64,000 bases of DNA from assembly GCA_009659925.1 (NCBI GenBank), contig PUXW01000015.1:1-64000 (forward strand), given 5' to 3'. This DNA comes from Nitratiruptor sp. (GTDB lineage: Bacteria; Campylobacterota; Campylobacteria; Campylobacterales; Nitratiruptoraceae). A program made the translations under genes and the position numbers. Below the pieces are notes generated by a model, which was given only the letters and a program-made list of their open reading frames with translations, did not search any database and had not been told where the DNA came from. Position 1 is the first letter of the stretch; each line of letters begins with the position of its first letter. Below, in pieces: positions 21,826 to 30,663 of this stretch.

Positions 21826-24009
21826 TTGCGTACCGAGTTCCTCGACTTTTCCATCCTCAGCGAAGTCACCCGGATCAACCTGACCAATGCCGCCATCCTC
21901 ATGGTGGTGGCCTACCTCTTCTTCGTCCTTCTGCCCCGGTGGCTCTTTCCCCAACGCTTTGCTGGGGCCGGGTTGGAGAATACCATCTCCAACATCATCT
22001 ACATGTTGGTTTTCATCGAACTGAGCGTTCCCCTGTTGGTCTTTTTGAAGATCTTTAGCATCATCTCTTTCGCCGCCCTCATCATCGCCACCAAGCTCCT
22101 CTTCTTGCGCTTCTACTACAAGCGGCCGATCCTCAAGACCCTGGGATCCATCAAGGACCACTGGCTCATGGCCCTTTTCGACTTTTTGGACCATCCAGGG
22201 GCCAAACTCTGGGAGCTGCGCAAACGGGTGAAGCGCTGGCTCTACTTCAAGATCCAAACCCTCGACTACTTCGTCCTGGCCAAGCGGATCCTGGTAACCG
22301 CTGTCTTCTTTTTGCTCATCTATACCGTCGGATATCGCTGCTTCATAGCCATGGCCAACCCCCTCTCCGATACGAGTCAGTTCTTCGAGTGGGTTGCCAA
22401 CTTGAAGAACAATATCCTCTGGCCGGACCACAAGACGGGGGGCTCGGACTTCTATGGAATCAGCGTCTTCATCTTCGTCCTCCACACCCTGACCAACATC
22501 GATACCATCGTCCTTTTTAACATCTACCCCCTCCTCCTCATCACCTTCCTCTTCCTCGGGGTCTACTTCGTCCTCAAACGCTTCAGCCTCCAGCCCCTGG
22601 TGGCTATCGCCGTCTTGCTCCTTTATGGCGGCTGGCTCTTGAGCTCTCCCCTCAACTATCCCATCGCTACCCCCATCACCACCACCAGCGATCCAGAGAT
22701 CATCCGCATCCTGGGCCTGCGCTTTTACGATATTCCATCGAGCTACTTCCTAGAGCCCAAGCTCTACCTCGAATGGGTCAATATGAACTCCTATGTCCGC
22801 TACTTCAGCGGGATGGCCTACGAGTTCTCCTCTTCTATGTTCCTCCTCAATCTCTTCTACCTCATCAAATCCCTCGACAGTGGCCGGGCCCGCTACCTGC
22901 TCAACTACACCTTCACCCTCATGTTGGTCTTCATCTTCCACGGGGGAGGGGCCATCATCCTCATCGTCCCGAGCATCCTCATTGCCCTCCACGCCTTTGT
23001 GAGCTTCAAGGTGAGCTGGTACCTCCTCAAGCGGGGTATTGTAGCCATCCTCACGGCGGCGATCTTTGGCAACGGCTGGATCCTCTCAATGCTCAAATAT
23101 GGGATCCCTCAAGATTTTGGGGCTGCGGCCCCCTTCCTCGACCGCCTCTTTGGGACGAAGCAAGCGATGCAAGAGATTGCCACCATCGGGATCGAGGAGG
23201 TGATCATCTCCGACATCACTCCGGTCCAGGTCTTCCTGGCGCTGAGCGCCATTTTCTTCTTCATCGTGGCCAGGGTCTCCAAGAAGGGCTTCTACTTTGC
23301 CAGCTTCCTCCTCATCCCCCTCGGGGTTTTCCTGGTCTACTACAGCCAGAATCTGGGGCTTCCCAAACTGGTCCATCCCTCCCGAGGGGTCGAATACCTC
23401 TACCTTGGGGTGACGATCCTCTTCGTGTGCTATATCAAGCCGATCTATTGGCTCTTCAAACTCCTCTTGCGGCGCAAGGGGCAATACCTCTTCCTCGCTC
23501 TGGTCTACCTTGAACTCCTGATCATCGCCCTTTTTGTCCCCAAATTCTACGAGACCGAGCGGTTTAAGCGCTTCATCAACGGGGTCCAATACTCCGAGAT
23601 CCCCCTCTACCTCTACAAAATCATCGAGAAGAATCGCCCATTTACTTGGACCGTCGTCTCCTATGTCCAGGAGTACTCCAAAGTCCTGGGCAAAGGGTAT
23701 ATGATCAATGTGAACGAGTTCATCATCAACTACGATCCACGGGATCCCTACTTGCGCATTCCAACTCCGAAGGTCTACATCTTCGTCGAGGATATCCCCC
23801 ACATCTATTTGGGCAAGGGAGAGTGGTACTACCGCTGGCGGGATGAGATCGAAGGGAAACTCAAGGAGTGGATCGCCATCTACTCGGCCCTACACGATAA
23901 TATCACGGTCTTCGCCAAGACCAACCTCTTGACCATCTACGAGATCGACAATAGGGCCTACATGGAGTATCTCCACAAAGAGCAGGAGGGTGGATATGCC
24001 TATCGATAG
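21826..24009 (+). CDS. Large polytopic membrane protein of unknown function (possible GT-C-like)
   Basis: 727 aa, many TM segments, C-terminal soluble domain; TTG start. Confidence 0.8.
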   Translation: MRTEFLDFSILSEVTRINLTNAAILMVVAYLFFVLLPRWLFPQRFAGAGLENTISNIIYMLVFIELSVPLLVFLKIFSIISFAALIIATKLLFLRFYYKRPILKTLGSIKDHWLMALFDFLDHPGAKLWELRKRVKRWLYFKIQTLDYFVLAKRILVTAVFFLLIYTVGYRCFIAMANPLSDTSQFFEWVANLKNNILWPDHKTGGSDFYGISVFIFVLHTLTNIDTIVLFNIYPLLLITFLFLGVYFVLKRFSLQPLVAIAVLLLYGGWLLSSPLNYPIATPITTTSDPEIIRILGLRFYDIPSSYFLEPKLYLEWVNMNSYVRYFSGMAYEFSSSMFLLNLFYLIKSLDSGRARYLLNYTFTLMLVFIFHGGGAIILIVPSILIALHAFVSFKVSWYLLKRGIVAILTAAIFGNGWILSMLKYGIPQDFGAAAPFLDRLFGTKQAMQEIATIGIEEVIISDITPVQVFLALSAIFFFIVARVSKKGFYFASFLLIPLGVFLVYYSQNLGLPKLVHPSRGVEYLYLGVTILFVCYIKPIYWLFKLLLRRKGQYLFLALVYLELLIIALFVPKFYETERFKRFINGVQYSEIPLYLYKIIEKNRPFTWTVVSYVQEYSKVLGKGYMINVNEFIINYDPRDPYLRIPTPKVYIFVEDIPHIYLGKGEWYYRWRDEIEGKLKEWIAIYSALHDNITVFAKTNLLTIYEIDNRAYMEYLHKEQEGGYAYR

Positions 24010-25471
24010 CCTGGCCATCGAAGAGCGGCTCAACGATGTCCTCTTCTTCATCGGTGTCAATTTCTGGTACCTCTTCCTCCTGGCCGCTCTCCTCTTCTTC
24101 CTCTTGACTATCAAGAGCTTCAAGGATAAGATCGCCAAGGAGCTCGAACTGGACAAGCTCAACAAGTGGCTCTCCTACCTAGCCAAGCTGGAGCGCCTCG
24201 GGGAGATTGAGGACCATCTGCTCAACTTCAAGAACTATGTCGAGGCCCAGGGGGCAGCCCTCTACCTACGTCGGGGGGAGACCTACATCCTCCAGGCCCA
24301 AAATCTCCCTGATGATGGAAATGTCACTGTGCGCTTGCACACGCGCCAGATCGAGGAGGGCCAGAAGCGGGTGGGTGCCTTCCACTACTTCTACCTCCCA
24401 TCGGCCAGCCGAGCCTCCCTCTACCTCCTGGTGGCCAAACGGCCAATCGAGATCGAATCGTACAAAGGATTTGTCGAGGTGGCCCTGGCTTACTACGAGA
24501 AGAGCCAGAGCGCAAGTGAGGAACATACCATCTCGACCGTTTCGAATGCCTCCAAAGAGGTCCTCTCCAAGATGATGAAGATCCACTACACCTCCGATAT
24601 GTTCCTCAAATTTATGGTCTCCCTCCTCCTCAAATCCCTCAACGCCCAGGGGATCATCCTCAAAAATAAGAATATGCCCAACAAGGCGATCTATTTCAAA
24701 CATCCAGAGCGCTCAGATCTGCAAAAGCGCTTCTTCATCCGCAACACTCCCTACATCCTGGAACTCTATCGGGACACCCCCTTGAGTCGGGAGGAGATGG
24801 TGGAAGTGGGCTCCTTCCTCGATCTGGCCGGCTCCTACTTCGAGAATAGCAGTGAAAATAGTCGGATGATCCAGAACTACTTGAAATTCCTCCGCTTCTC
24901 GGTGAAGGCCATTGAGCTCCAGAGCCCCTACTTCAAGGATCACTCCAAGAAGGTGGAGATTGTCGCCACCCAGGTGGCCAAGACCCTCTTTCTCAGCGAT
25001 CAGGAGATCAAACAGATCTCCATCGGGGCCTTCCTCCACGATATCGGAATGATCGGGAAGATCGAGCATTTCATCGATAGCCAGGAGATCGACCAGGAGG
25101 AGCTCCAGCTCATCCGTTACCATCCCATTGTGGGGGCTGTGTTGGTGGAGCCCATCTCCCACGTCTACCCCCTCCTCGCTCCCATCATCAAGTACCACCA
25201 CGAGCGTTACGATGGGGGTGGCTATCCCTTTGGCCTCAAGGGGAAGGATATCCCTCTCGAAGCTCAGATCGTTGCCTTGGCCGAATACTACATTGGTGCC
25301 ATCAGTCCCCGGGCCTATCGGGATCCTATGAGTCCAGAAGAGGCGCAAAAGCTCATTCTCTCCCAAAAGGATCAGCTGGTAGATGGGGGGATCATCGAGG
25401 CCTTCATGGAGAGCCTCGATGGAATTGGGAAGAAGTTACGCCTCCTGGAGGAGGGGGTGGCTCACGATTAG
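23996..25471 (+). CDS. Membrane-anchored GAF-like/HD-GYP domain protein
   Basis: N-terminal TM FWYLFLLAALLFFLLTI; HDIGMIGKIE and HHERYDGGGYPFGLKGKDIP HD-GYP motifs. Confidence 0.88.
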   Translation: MPIDSLAIEERLNDVLFFIGVNFWYLFLLAALLFFLLTIKSFKDKIAKELELDKLNKWLSYLAKLERLGEIEDHLLNFKNYVEAQGAALYLRRGETYILQAQNLPDDGNVTVRLHTRQIEEGQKRVGAFHYFYLPSASRASLYLLVAKRPIEIESYKGFVEVALAYYEKSQSASEEHTISTVSNASKEVLSKMMKIHYTSDMFLKFMVSLLLKSLNAQGIILKNKNMPNKAIYFKHPERSDLQKRFFIRNTPYILELYRDTPLSREEMVEVGSFLDLAGSYFENSSENSRMIQNYLKFLRFSVKAIELQSPYFKDHSKKVEIVATQVAKTLFLSDQEIKQISIGAFLHDIGMIGKIEHFIDSQEIDQEELQLIRYHPIVGAVLVEPISHVYPLLAPIIKYHHERYDGGGYPFGLKGKDIPLEAQIVALAEYYIGAISPRAYRDPMSPEEAQKLILSQKDQLVDGGIIEAFMESLDGIGKKLRLLEEGVAHD

Positions 25472-26457
25472 AAGTTCTTCGATTTGACTTCGTAGACCGT
25501 CTTGTTGGGGTTGTCGAGGAAGTTCTTGCGGATGAACTCTTGCTCCTCCTTGCTCAAGAAGACGGTTACGAGGGCTTTGGTTCCGGTTTGGAGGATGTAG
25601 TTCTTGTTGGGGATTTCGATCTCGGCGGTCATACGCCCAAAAGTTGGATCGACCACCAAGACCACCCGGCTAATGCGGGCCTTCACGCTGTAAGGGGGGG
25701 TCGTGATGAAGTCGACTTTCACCTCCTTACCCCGTTTGATGAAGGGAAGCAGACCAGGGGCGATACCGGCTCGAACAATAACGGTATCGATATTGGCGAT
25801 GGTCCCCAATTTGGCCCCCTTGCTCACGTAATCTCCCTTTTGAGTCTTCACCTCCGAAACGATTCCGTCGATGCCGCTGCGTACCTCGCTCAGGGCGAGG
25901 ATGTGGTTGAGCTTCTTCAACTCATTCTCGATGGTTGCAATCCGCTCGTCGAGCATTCGGATCCGTTCGATCTTGTTCTCGGCTTCGGCGTACTTGGAGT
26001 GGAGGGAGGAGGCGTAGGCCATCTTGGCGTTGGCAAACTCCTGTTCGCTCGTATAGCCTTGGCTCTTGAGTTTGGCTAAGCGTTCCAGATTCATCCGGGC
26101 GATATTGACCATCGCCGTAGTGGTGCGCTCCTTCTTGCTCCCCTTGAAGAACTCCTTGAGGCTTTGCAGGTATGCAAGCTCTTGTTGGGTCCGTTCCAGA
26201 TCGTAGCGGGTTACGGTGGTCTCAAAGCGCAAAAGCAACTCCCCCCGGCGCACCCGATCTCCCACGTCGATGTAGAGTTCCTTGACCGTCCCATCCACCG
26301 GGGCGATGATCTCCTCCACCTGAGAGGGGAAGACCTCCCCTTCCAGTCGGATGGTAATTCCCTCTTTGCTCTTCTTGATCTCTTTTTCCTCGGGACTCTT
26401 GGCACAACCTCCAAGCAGGACAAGGATCAAGACCAACAGCAGGAGCGCTCTATCCAT
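25468..26457 (-). CDS. HlyD-family membrane fusion / periplasmic adaptor lipoprotein
   Basis: Lipobox LVLLGGC; VEEIIAPVDGTVKELYIDVGDRVRRGELLLRFE; coiled-coil hairpin; SGIDGIVSEVKTQKGDYVSKGAKLGTIA. Confidence 0.88.
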   Translation of the reverse strand: MDRALLLLVLILVLLGGCAKSPEEKEIKKSKEGITIRLEGEVFPSQVEEIIAPVDGTVKELYIDVGDRVRRGELLLRFETTVTRYDLERTQQELAYLQSLKEFFKGSKKERTTTAMVNIARMNLERLAKLKSQGYTSEQEFANAKMAYASSLHSKYAEAENKIERIRMLDERIATIENELKKLNHILALSEVRSGIDGIVSEVKTQKGDYVSKGAKLGTIANIDTVIVRAGIAPGLLPFIKRGKEVKVDFITTPPYSVKARISRVVLVVDPTFGRMTAEIEIPNKNYILQTGTKALVTVFLSKEEQEFIRKNFLDNPNKTVYEVKSKNF

Positions 26458-27274
26458 TCTCTCCCTTTAACGATGCTACCAGCCTCTCCACCTTCCTCCA
26501 GCCGTCTCCCGTATTGGCGAAGGCGAGGAGATAGGCCCGGTCCAGTTCCACACGCCCGAAGAAACGGCGAAAAAGGTTTTCCAGGAGTTCGTAGGGGTGT
26601 GTGTATATTATCGGTTTGACCCCCATTCTCGTTACCTTGCGGGCCAGGAGGATGGCGAGGGGAGTGGGGAGGAGGCGGAGGTAGAAGCCTCCGCTGAAGG
26701 GAATGAGGTATTTGGGCACTGGGATTTCGGTAATGGGTCCTGAAGGGGTGGTGATGGTGAAGGGGCGCTTCTTGTCGATGGGATGGCCATACATGTAGGT
26801 CTTGAAGGGGAAGTAGGAGGAAGAGTAGCGCACGCCCAGCTCCACCAGCGCCTCATAGTAGAGCTTTTGAAAGGGAAGAGACCAGCTCGGGCTTCTATAG
26901 CCGACCACCTCTTGGCCGGTGAGATCTTCGAGGATGGCTTTGGCTATGCGTGTCTCCTCGATCCACTGGGTGAAGGGGATGGTGGAGACCAGCTGGTGGG
27001 AGAGGCCGTGGAGGGCGATTTCGATCTTGGCTTGGGCGAGGCGTCGGATTAGGTGGGGATAGGCCTTGGCAAAACTGCCAAGGACGAAGGCGCAGGAGCG
27101 CACCCCCAGGACCTCGTTGAGGTCGATCCACCTCTCGATAATTTCTCCATAGTCGATGGAGAGCTTCCCCTTGGGCTTGACGCCAAAGTTGGCATCTTCG
27201 AGGCGCTCCACATCGATGGTGAGCCAGAAATTGGGGTGAGTCTCGTAACTTTCAGGAAGGTAGATGGAGCTCAT
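26450..27274 (-). CDS. Polysaccharide deacetylase, XrtA/DUF3473-associated type
   Basis: LTIDVERLED, EIALHGLSHQ, VVGYRSPSWSLP, SGGFYLRLLP, PIIYTHPYEL. Confidence 0.83.
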   Translation of the reverse strand: MSSIYLPESYETHPNFWLTIDVERLEDANFGVKPKGKLSIDYGEIIERWIDLNEVLGVRSCAFVLGSFAKAYPHLIRRLAQAKIEIALHGLSHQLVSTIPFTQWIEETRIAKAILEDLTGQEVVGYRSPSWSLPFQKLYYEALVELGVRYSSSYFPFKTYMYGHPIDKKRPFTITTPSGPITEIPVPKYLIPFSGGFYLRLLPTPLAILLARKVTRMGVKPIIYTHPYELLENLFRRFFGRVELDRAYLLAFANTGDGWRKVERLVASLKGENG

Positions 27275-28142
27275 GGGATCCCTTTCGTACCAAAAGATAG
27301 AGGGTAAAGAGGATGGCTGGGATGAGGTAGAGGAGCTGGAGGATGAGGGAGGCGGCGAGGGCCTCTTCCTTGGAGACTCCATATTGTCCCAAGACGAAGA
27401 CGAAAGCGGCCTGGAAAGTTCCAATTCCTCCCGGTGTCACAGGAATGGCCGAAACAACGAAGGCTAAGGTTGAGGCCAGGAAGATCTGGAAGGGGGTCAG
27501 GTTGAAAGGGGTGGCATAGGTGAAAAAGAGCCAGTTGTTCCAGTAGTAAAGCCCCCACAAAGCCAAGGTGATGAGGAGTCCCCCAAGGAGGGTGGATCGC
27601 TCCTGGAGCTTGTGAAAGAGGCCATCGATGAAGGGGCGTAGCTTGGAAGGGGCGAGGCTATGGAGGATCCTTTGGATCTGGGGGAAGAGTAGGAGCAGGG
27701 GGGCTATGGCGGCGATGAGTGGGAGGAGGGGGGTGGTGAGGAGGCGGGTAAAAGAGAGGCTTGCCAGGGCGATCCAACCGAGGACCAGCAGATCGAGGAG
27801 GCGTTCGAGGAGGAAGATGGCGGTAAGTTCGGGGATGGGGTGCTCTTCCTGCTTGTGTATGTGGTAGATCTTGACCAGATCTCCCAACTTGGCTGGAGCG
27901 AAGATGTTGAGGACGAAGGCGAGCATTGTCGCCTCAAGACTTGCCTGGAAGCTGTGGCGGAAGTGGCTGAGATAGTACCAACGGTAAGCGATAGCCAGAT
28001 CGCTGATTCCGACGCTAGCTAAAGTCAAAAGGAGTCCGTGGGGATTCAAGGAGGCGAGGGCTTGGACTACCTTGGACCACTGGATTCCCCATGAGAGCCA
28101 AAGCAGCAGGGCAGCAATGGCGAGAAGGCGCCAGAGCCTCAT
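27252..28142 (-). CDS. Lysylphosphatidylglycerol synthase TM-region/flippase-like protein (UPF0104)
   Basis: Polytopic; FAPAKLGDLVKIYHI and VTPGGIGTFQAAFVFVLGQYGVSKEEALAASLILQ motifs. Confidence 0.85.
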   Translation of the reverse strand: MRLWRLLAIAALLLWLSWGIQWSKVVQALASLNPHGLLLTLASVGISDLAIAYRWYYLSHFRHSFQASLEATMLAFVLNIFAPAKLGDLVKIYHIHKQEEHPIPELTAIFLLERLLDLLVLGWIALASLSFTRLLTTPLLPLIAAIAPLLLLFPQIQRILHSLAPSKLRPFIDGLFHKLQERSTLLGGLLITLALWGLYYWNNWLFFTYATPFNLTPFQIFLASTLAFVVSAIPVTPGGIGTFQAAFVFVLGQYGVSKEEALAASLILQLLYLIPAILFTLYLLVRKGSHELHLPS

Positions 28143-29038
28143 AGTTCCACCAAATAGGGGGCGATTCTGGGACCCAACCAGTTGGTCAAGGGGGCCGGGA
28201 GGTGGCTCCAGATGGTGGAGGCCAATTGGTAGGCTTTGTAGATGTTGGTCGGTTTGTGGGTGTGCAGGTCGATCTTGACCGGATAGGCTCCGAAACGACT
28301 TTTGAAGAAGTAGGTCCCAACCCCGTAGGGGGAGCGGCCAAAGTCGATGATGGAGGCCCGCTGCTCCTGGACAAGGTGTTCGATGACGGTGTGGTAGAAG
28401 AAGTACCCTGTGGAATTGGTGCGCCGATCGTAGATAGTTCCTCCATACTGGAGGGTGACGATCTCCCGGTCATAGAAGACCCAAAGCCCCCCGACGAGCC
28501 GCTCCTGCTCCCACAAAAGGGCGATCTTGGTCTCGGGGATGTAGCTTTGAAAGGCTTCGAAGAAGGATTTGGGGAGTATGGGAGTCCCGTGATAGCGGTA
28601 GATGGTCTGGAGGATCCAGTAGAAGTGATCCCTCATCTTCGGGGTATATCCGATTTCGACCCGATAGCGTTGGCACTCCCGTTCTTTGCGAATGCTCCGT
28701 TTGGCAAGGCGCCGATAGCCTCCCATCACCTCCTCAATACTCTTGCCTCCAATTTCCAGGCGCATCGTGACTGGATCGTACTCTTGAAAGGAGTCTGTTT
28801 GGAAATTGAGGGTGCGGATGAGGTAGGGATTGTCCTTGGCCAACTCCAGGAGATCGTCGATCTGATCGCTGGTGCGATCGGTGTAGTTGAGGAGGGGGAG
28901 GTAGGTGAGGGTGGGCCGCCCGCCTAGGCTTGGCTGGATCATGAGGTCCATATACTCTTGGAAGCCGAAGGTCTCTTGTAAGAGGGCACGCCATTGAGAG
29001 ATGAGCTTGGGGGAGTAGGTGGCTTTGGCTATCGACAC
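28139..29038 (-). CDS. FemAB/GNAT-like acyltransferase
   Basis: YRRLAKRSIRKERE...HGTPILPKSFFEAF...DFGRSPYGVGTYFFKSRFGAYPVKI. Confidence 0.78.
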   Translation of the reverse strand: MSIAKATYSPKLISQWRALLQETFGFQEYMDLMIQPSLGGRPTLTYLPLLNYTDRTSDQIDDLLELAKDNPYLIRTLNFQTDSFQEYDPVTMRLEIGGKSIEEVMGGYRRLAKRSIRKERECQRYRVEIGYTPKMRDHFYWILQTIYRYHGTPILPKSFFEAFQSYIPETKIALLWEQERLVGGLWVFYDREIVTLQYGGTIYDRRTNSTGYFFYHTVIEHLVQEQRASIIDFGRSPYGVGTYFFKSRFGAYPVKIDLHTHKPTNIYKAYQLASTIWSHLPAPLTNWLGPRIAPYLVEL

Positions 29039-29355
29039 CGCTTGGCCTCCATGATGGCGATCTGGCGCACGATTTTGGTGATGGCCCGTTCGTTGGCCTT
29101 GACCTTGGTATAGAGAATGGCGACGATGAGGGTGAGGATGGCGATGGAGAGGTAGATGATCAGATCGACTCCCCGTCCTACCCCGACGAAGTGGGCGATG
29201 GCGTCGGCTTGATCGGGGAAGATGATGAGGTAGGCGATGCCTAGATAGAAGAGGGCGATGGTGAGATACTGGTAGGGACGGAAACGGCTGCTTAGAGCAA
29301 GGAGGATGAGGGTGATGGTGAGGATGAGGATGAGCACCAGTTTGACGAAGATCAT
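29029..29355 (-). CDS. DUF2304 small membrane protein
   Basis: MIFVKLVLILILTITLILLALSSRF...; 3 TM; adjacent to GT2. Confidence 0.75.
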   Translation of the reverse strand: MIFVKLVLILILTITLILLALSSRFRPYQYLTIALFYLGIAYLIIFPDQADAIAHFVGVGRGVDLIIYLSIAILTLIVAILYTKVKANERAITKIVRQIAIMEAKRCR

Positions 29356-30032
29356 CGCACCACCTTTGCGAGGAAGAGTTCTACCAGAATGGCGAGGCTG
29401 TCGATGGTCGATTGGCCTTTGGCCAGGGAGTAGTCGCTGTAGCGGATGGTGCATGGGAGCTCTTTGTAGCGCATGTTGAGGCTGCGGATTAGATCGAGGA
29501 TTTCCGAAGCGTGGCTCATCCGGTTGTGGGTGATGGCAAAGTCGGGAAACTTGGCAATGTTGATGGCTCGAAAGCCGTTATGGGCATCGGTTAGGGAGAC
29601 CCCTGTTAAGAGCCGCTCGAAGAGGGCTGCCGCCTTGAGGAGGTAGCGCCGGGTGAGGGGTATATTCTCGGCCTTTCCCAAGAAGCGGGAGCAGAGGATG
29701 ATGTCGGCCTCCCCTTGGCGCAGGGCCTGGACGAAGGGTTCGATATCTTCGGGGTCGTGTTGGCCGTCACTATCGAAGGTGACGACATAGGAGCACCCCA
29801 GTTTTCGGGCATACTCGATCCCCGTTTGCAAGGCGGCTCCCTGGCCGAGGTTGACGGCGTGGCGGAGTAGATGGACTTCTGGAATGCAGGCCCGCTCGTA
29901 GCTTCGATCGGTGGACCCATCGTCGACGACGATGATGGTGTCATAGGGCCTCTTATTCCGAAGGTTGACTAGGGTCTCTCGAATCACCTGCTCCTCGTTG
30001 TAGAGAGGAATGACGATGGCTACTTCGCTCAT
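29352..30032 (-). CDS. Glycosyltransferase family 2 (DPM1-like)
   Basis: VAIVIPLYNEEQVIRETL, IIVVDDGSTDRSYE, FDSDGQHDPEDI. Confidence 0.93.
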   Translation of the reverse strand: MSEVAIVIPLYNEEQVIRETLVNLRNKRPYDTIIVVDDGSTDRSYERACIPEVHLLRHAVNLGQGAALQTGIEYARKLGCSYVVTFDSDGQHDPEDIEPFVQALRQGEADIILCSRFLGKAENIPLTRRYLLKAAALFERLLTGVSLTDAHNGFRAINIAKFPDFAITHNRMSHASEILDLIRSLNMRYKELPCTIRYSDYSLAKGQSTIDSLAILVELFLAKVVR

Positions 30033-30663
30033 TGATAATCTTTTCTATCGCTTTAGCACATAGGGCAAGCCCAAAGGCCCCAGTCACCCCGACGAAGCTC
30101 CCCTTTCCCTCCCCTTTGGGAGGTTCGAGGCTAAAGACTACGGGGAAGTCCCCGACAAAGCCGGCCTGGCGCAGCCGGTTGCGGAACTTCTTGGCGAAGG
30201 GGTCTTGGCTGGTCTCCCAGATTGAGGCGTATCGAATCTGGGTTGGATCGACCCTCCGCGCGCTCCCCATGGAGCTAATGAGTTTCGGGGCGACCCGTTG
30301 GGCTAGGGCCACCTTGGCTGGAATATCGTCGATCGCATCGAGTACGAGATGGTAGCGATCGAAATCGGTGGTTTCGACCCAGCTATTATCGACGCGGGCC
30401 ACCACTTTTTTAATCCCCGGATAGCGTTGGGCTAGGACCTCTACTTTTAGCTCCCCGAGGGCTTCACTGCCAATTTGGCGATTCTGGTTGCTCGCCTCGT
30501 AGCGGTCCCCATCGACGATGGTGATCTGGCTTACACCAGTGCGATAGAGGCAATCGAGGGCGAAACTCCCGACCCCTCCAACCCCGACAATGAGGATGTG
30601 AGACTCCTGGATGGCCTGGAACGCTTGGGGGCCAAAGAGCTCTTTGCACCGCTCAAAACGCAT
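29953..30663 (-). CDS. tcdA: tRNA threonylcarbamoyladenosine dehydratase (ThiF/HesA/MoeB family)
   Basis: LIVGVGGVGSFALDCLYRTGV, VDGDRYEASNQNRQ. Confidence 0.88.
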   Translation of the reverse strand: MRFERCKELFGPQAFQAIQESHILIVGVGGVGSFALDCLYRTGVSQITIVDGDRYEASNQNRQIGSEALGELKVEVLAQRYPGIKKVVARVDNSWVETTDFDRYHLVLDAIDDIPAKVALAQRVAPKLISSMGSARRVDPTQIRYASIWETSQDPFAKKFRNRLRQAGFVGDFPVVFSLEPPKGEGKGSFVGVTGAFGLALCAKAIEKIINERSSHRHSSLQRGAGDSRDPSQPSE

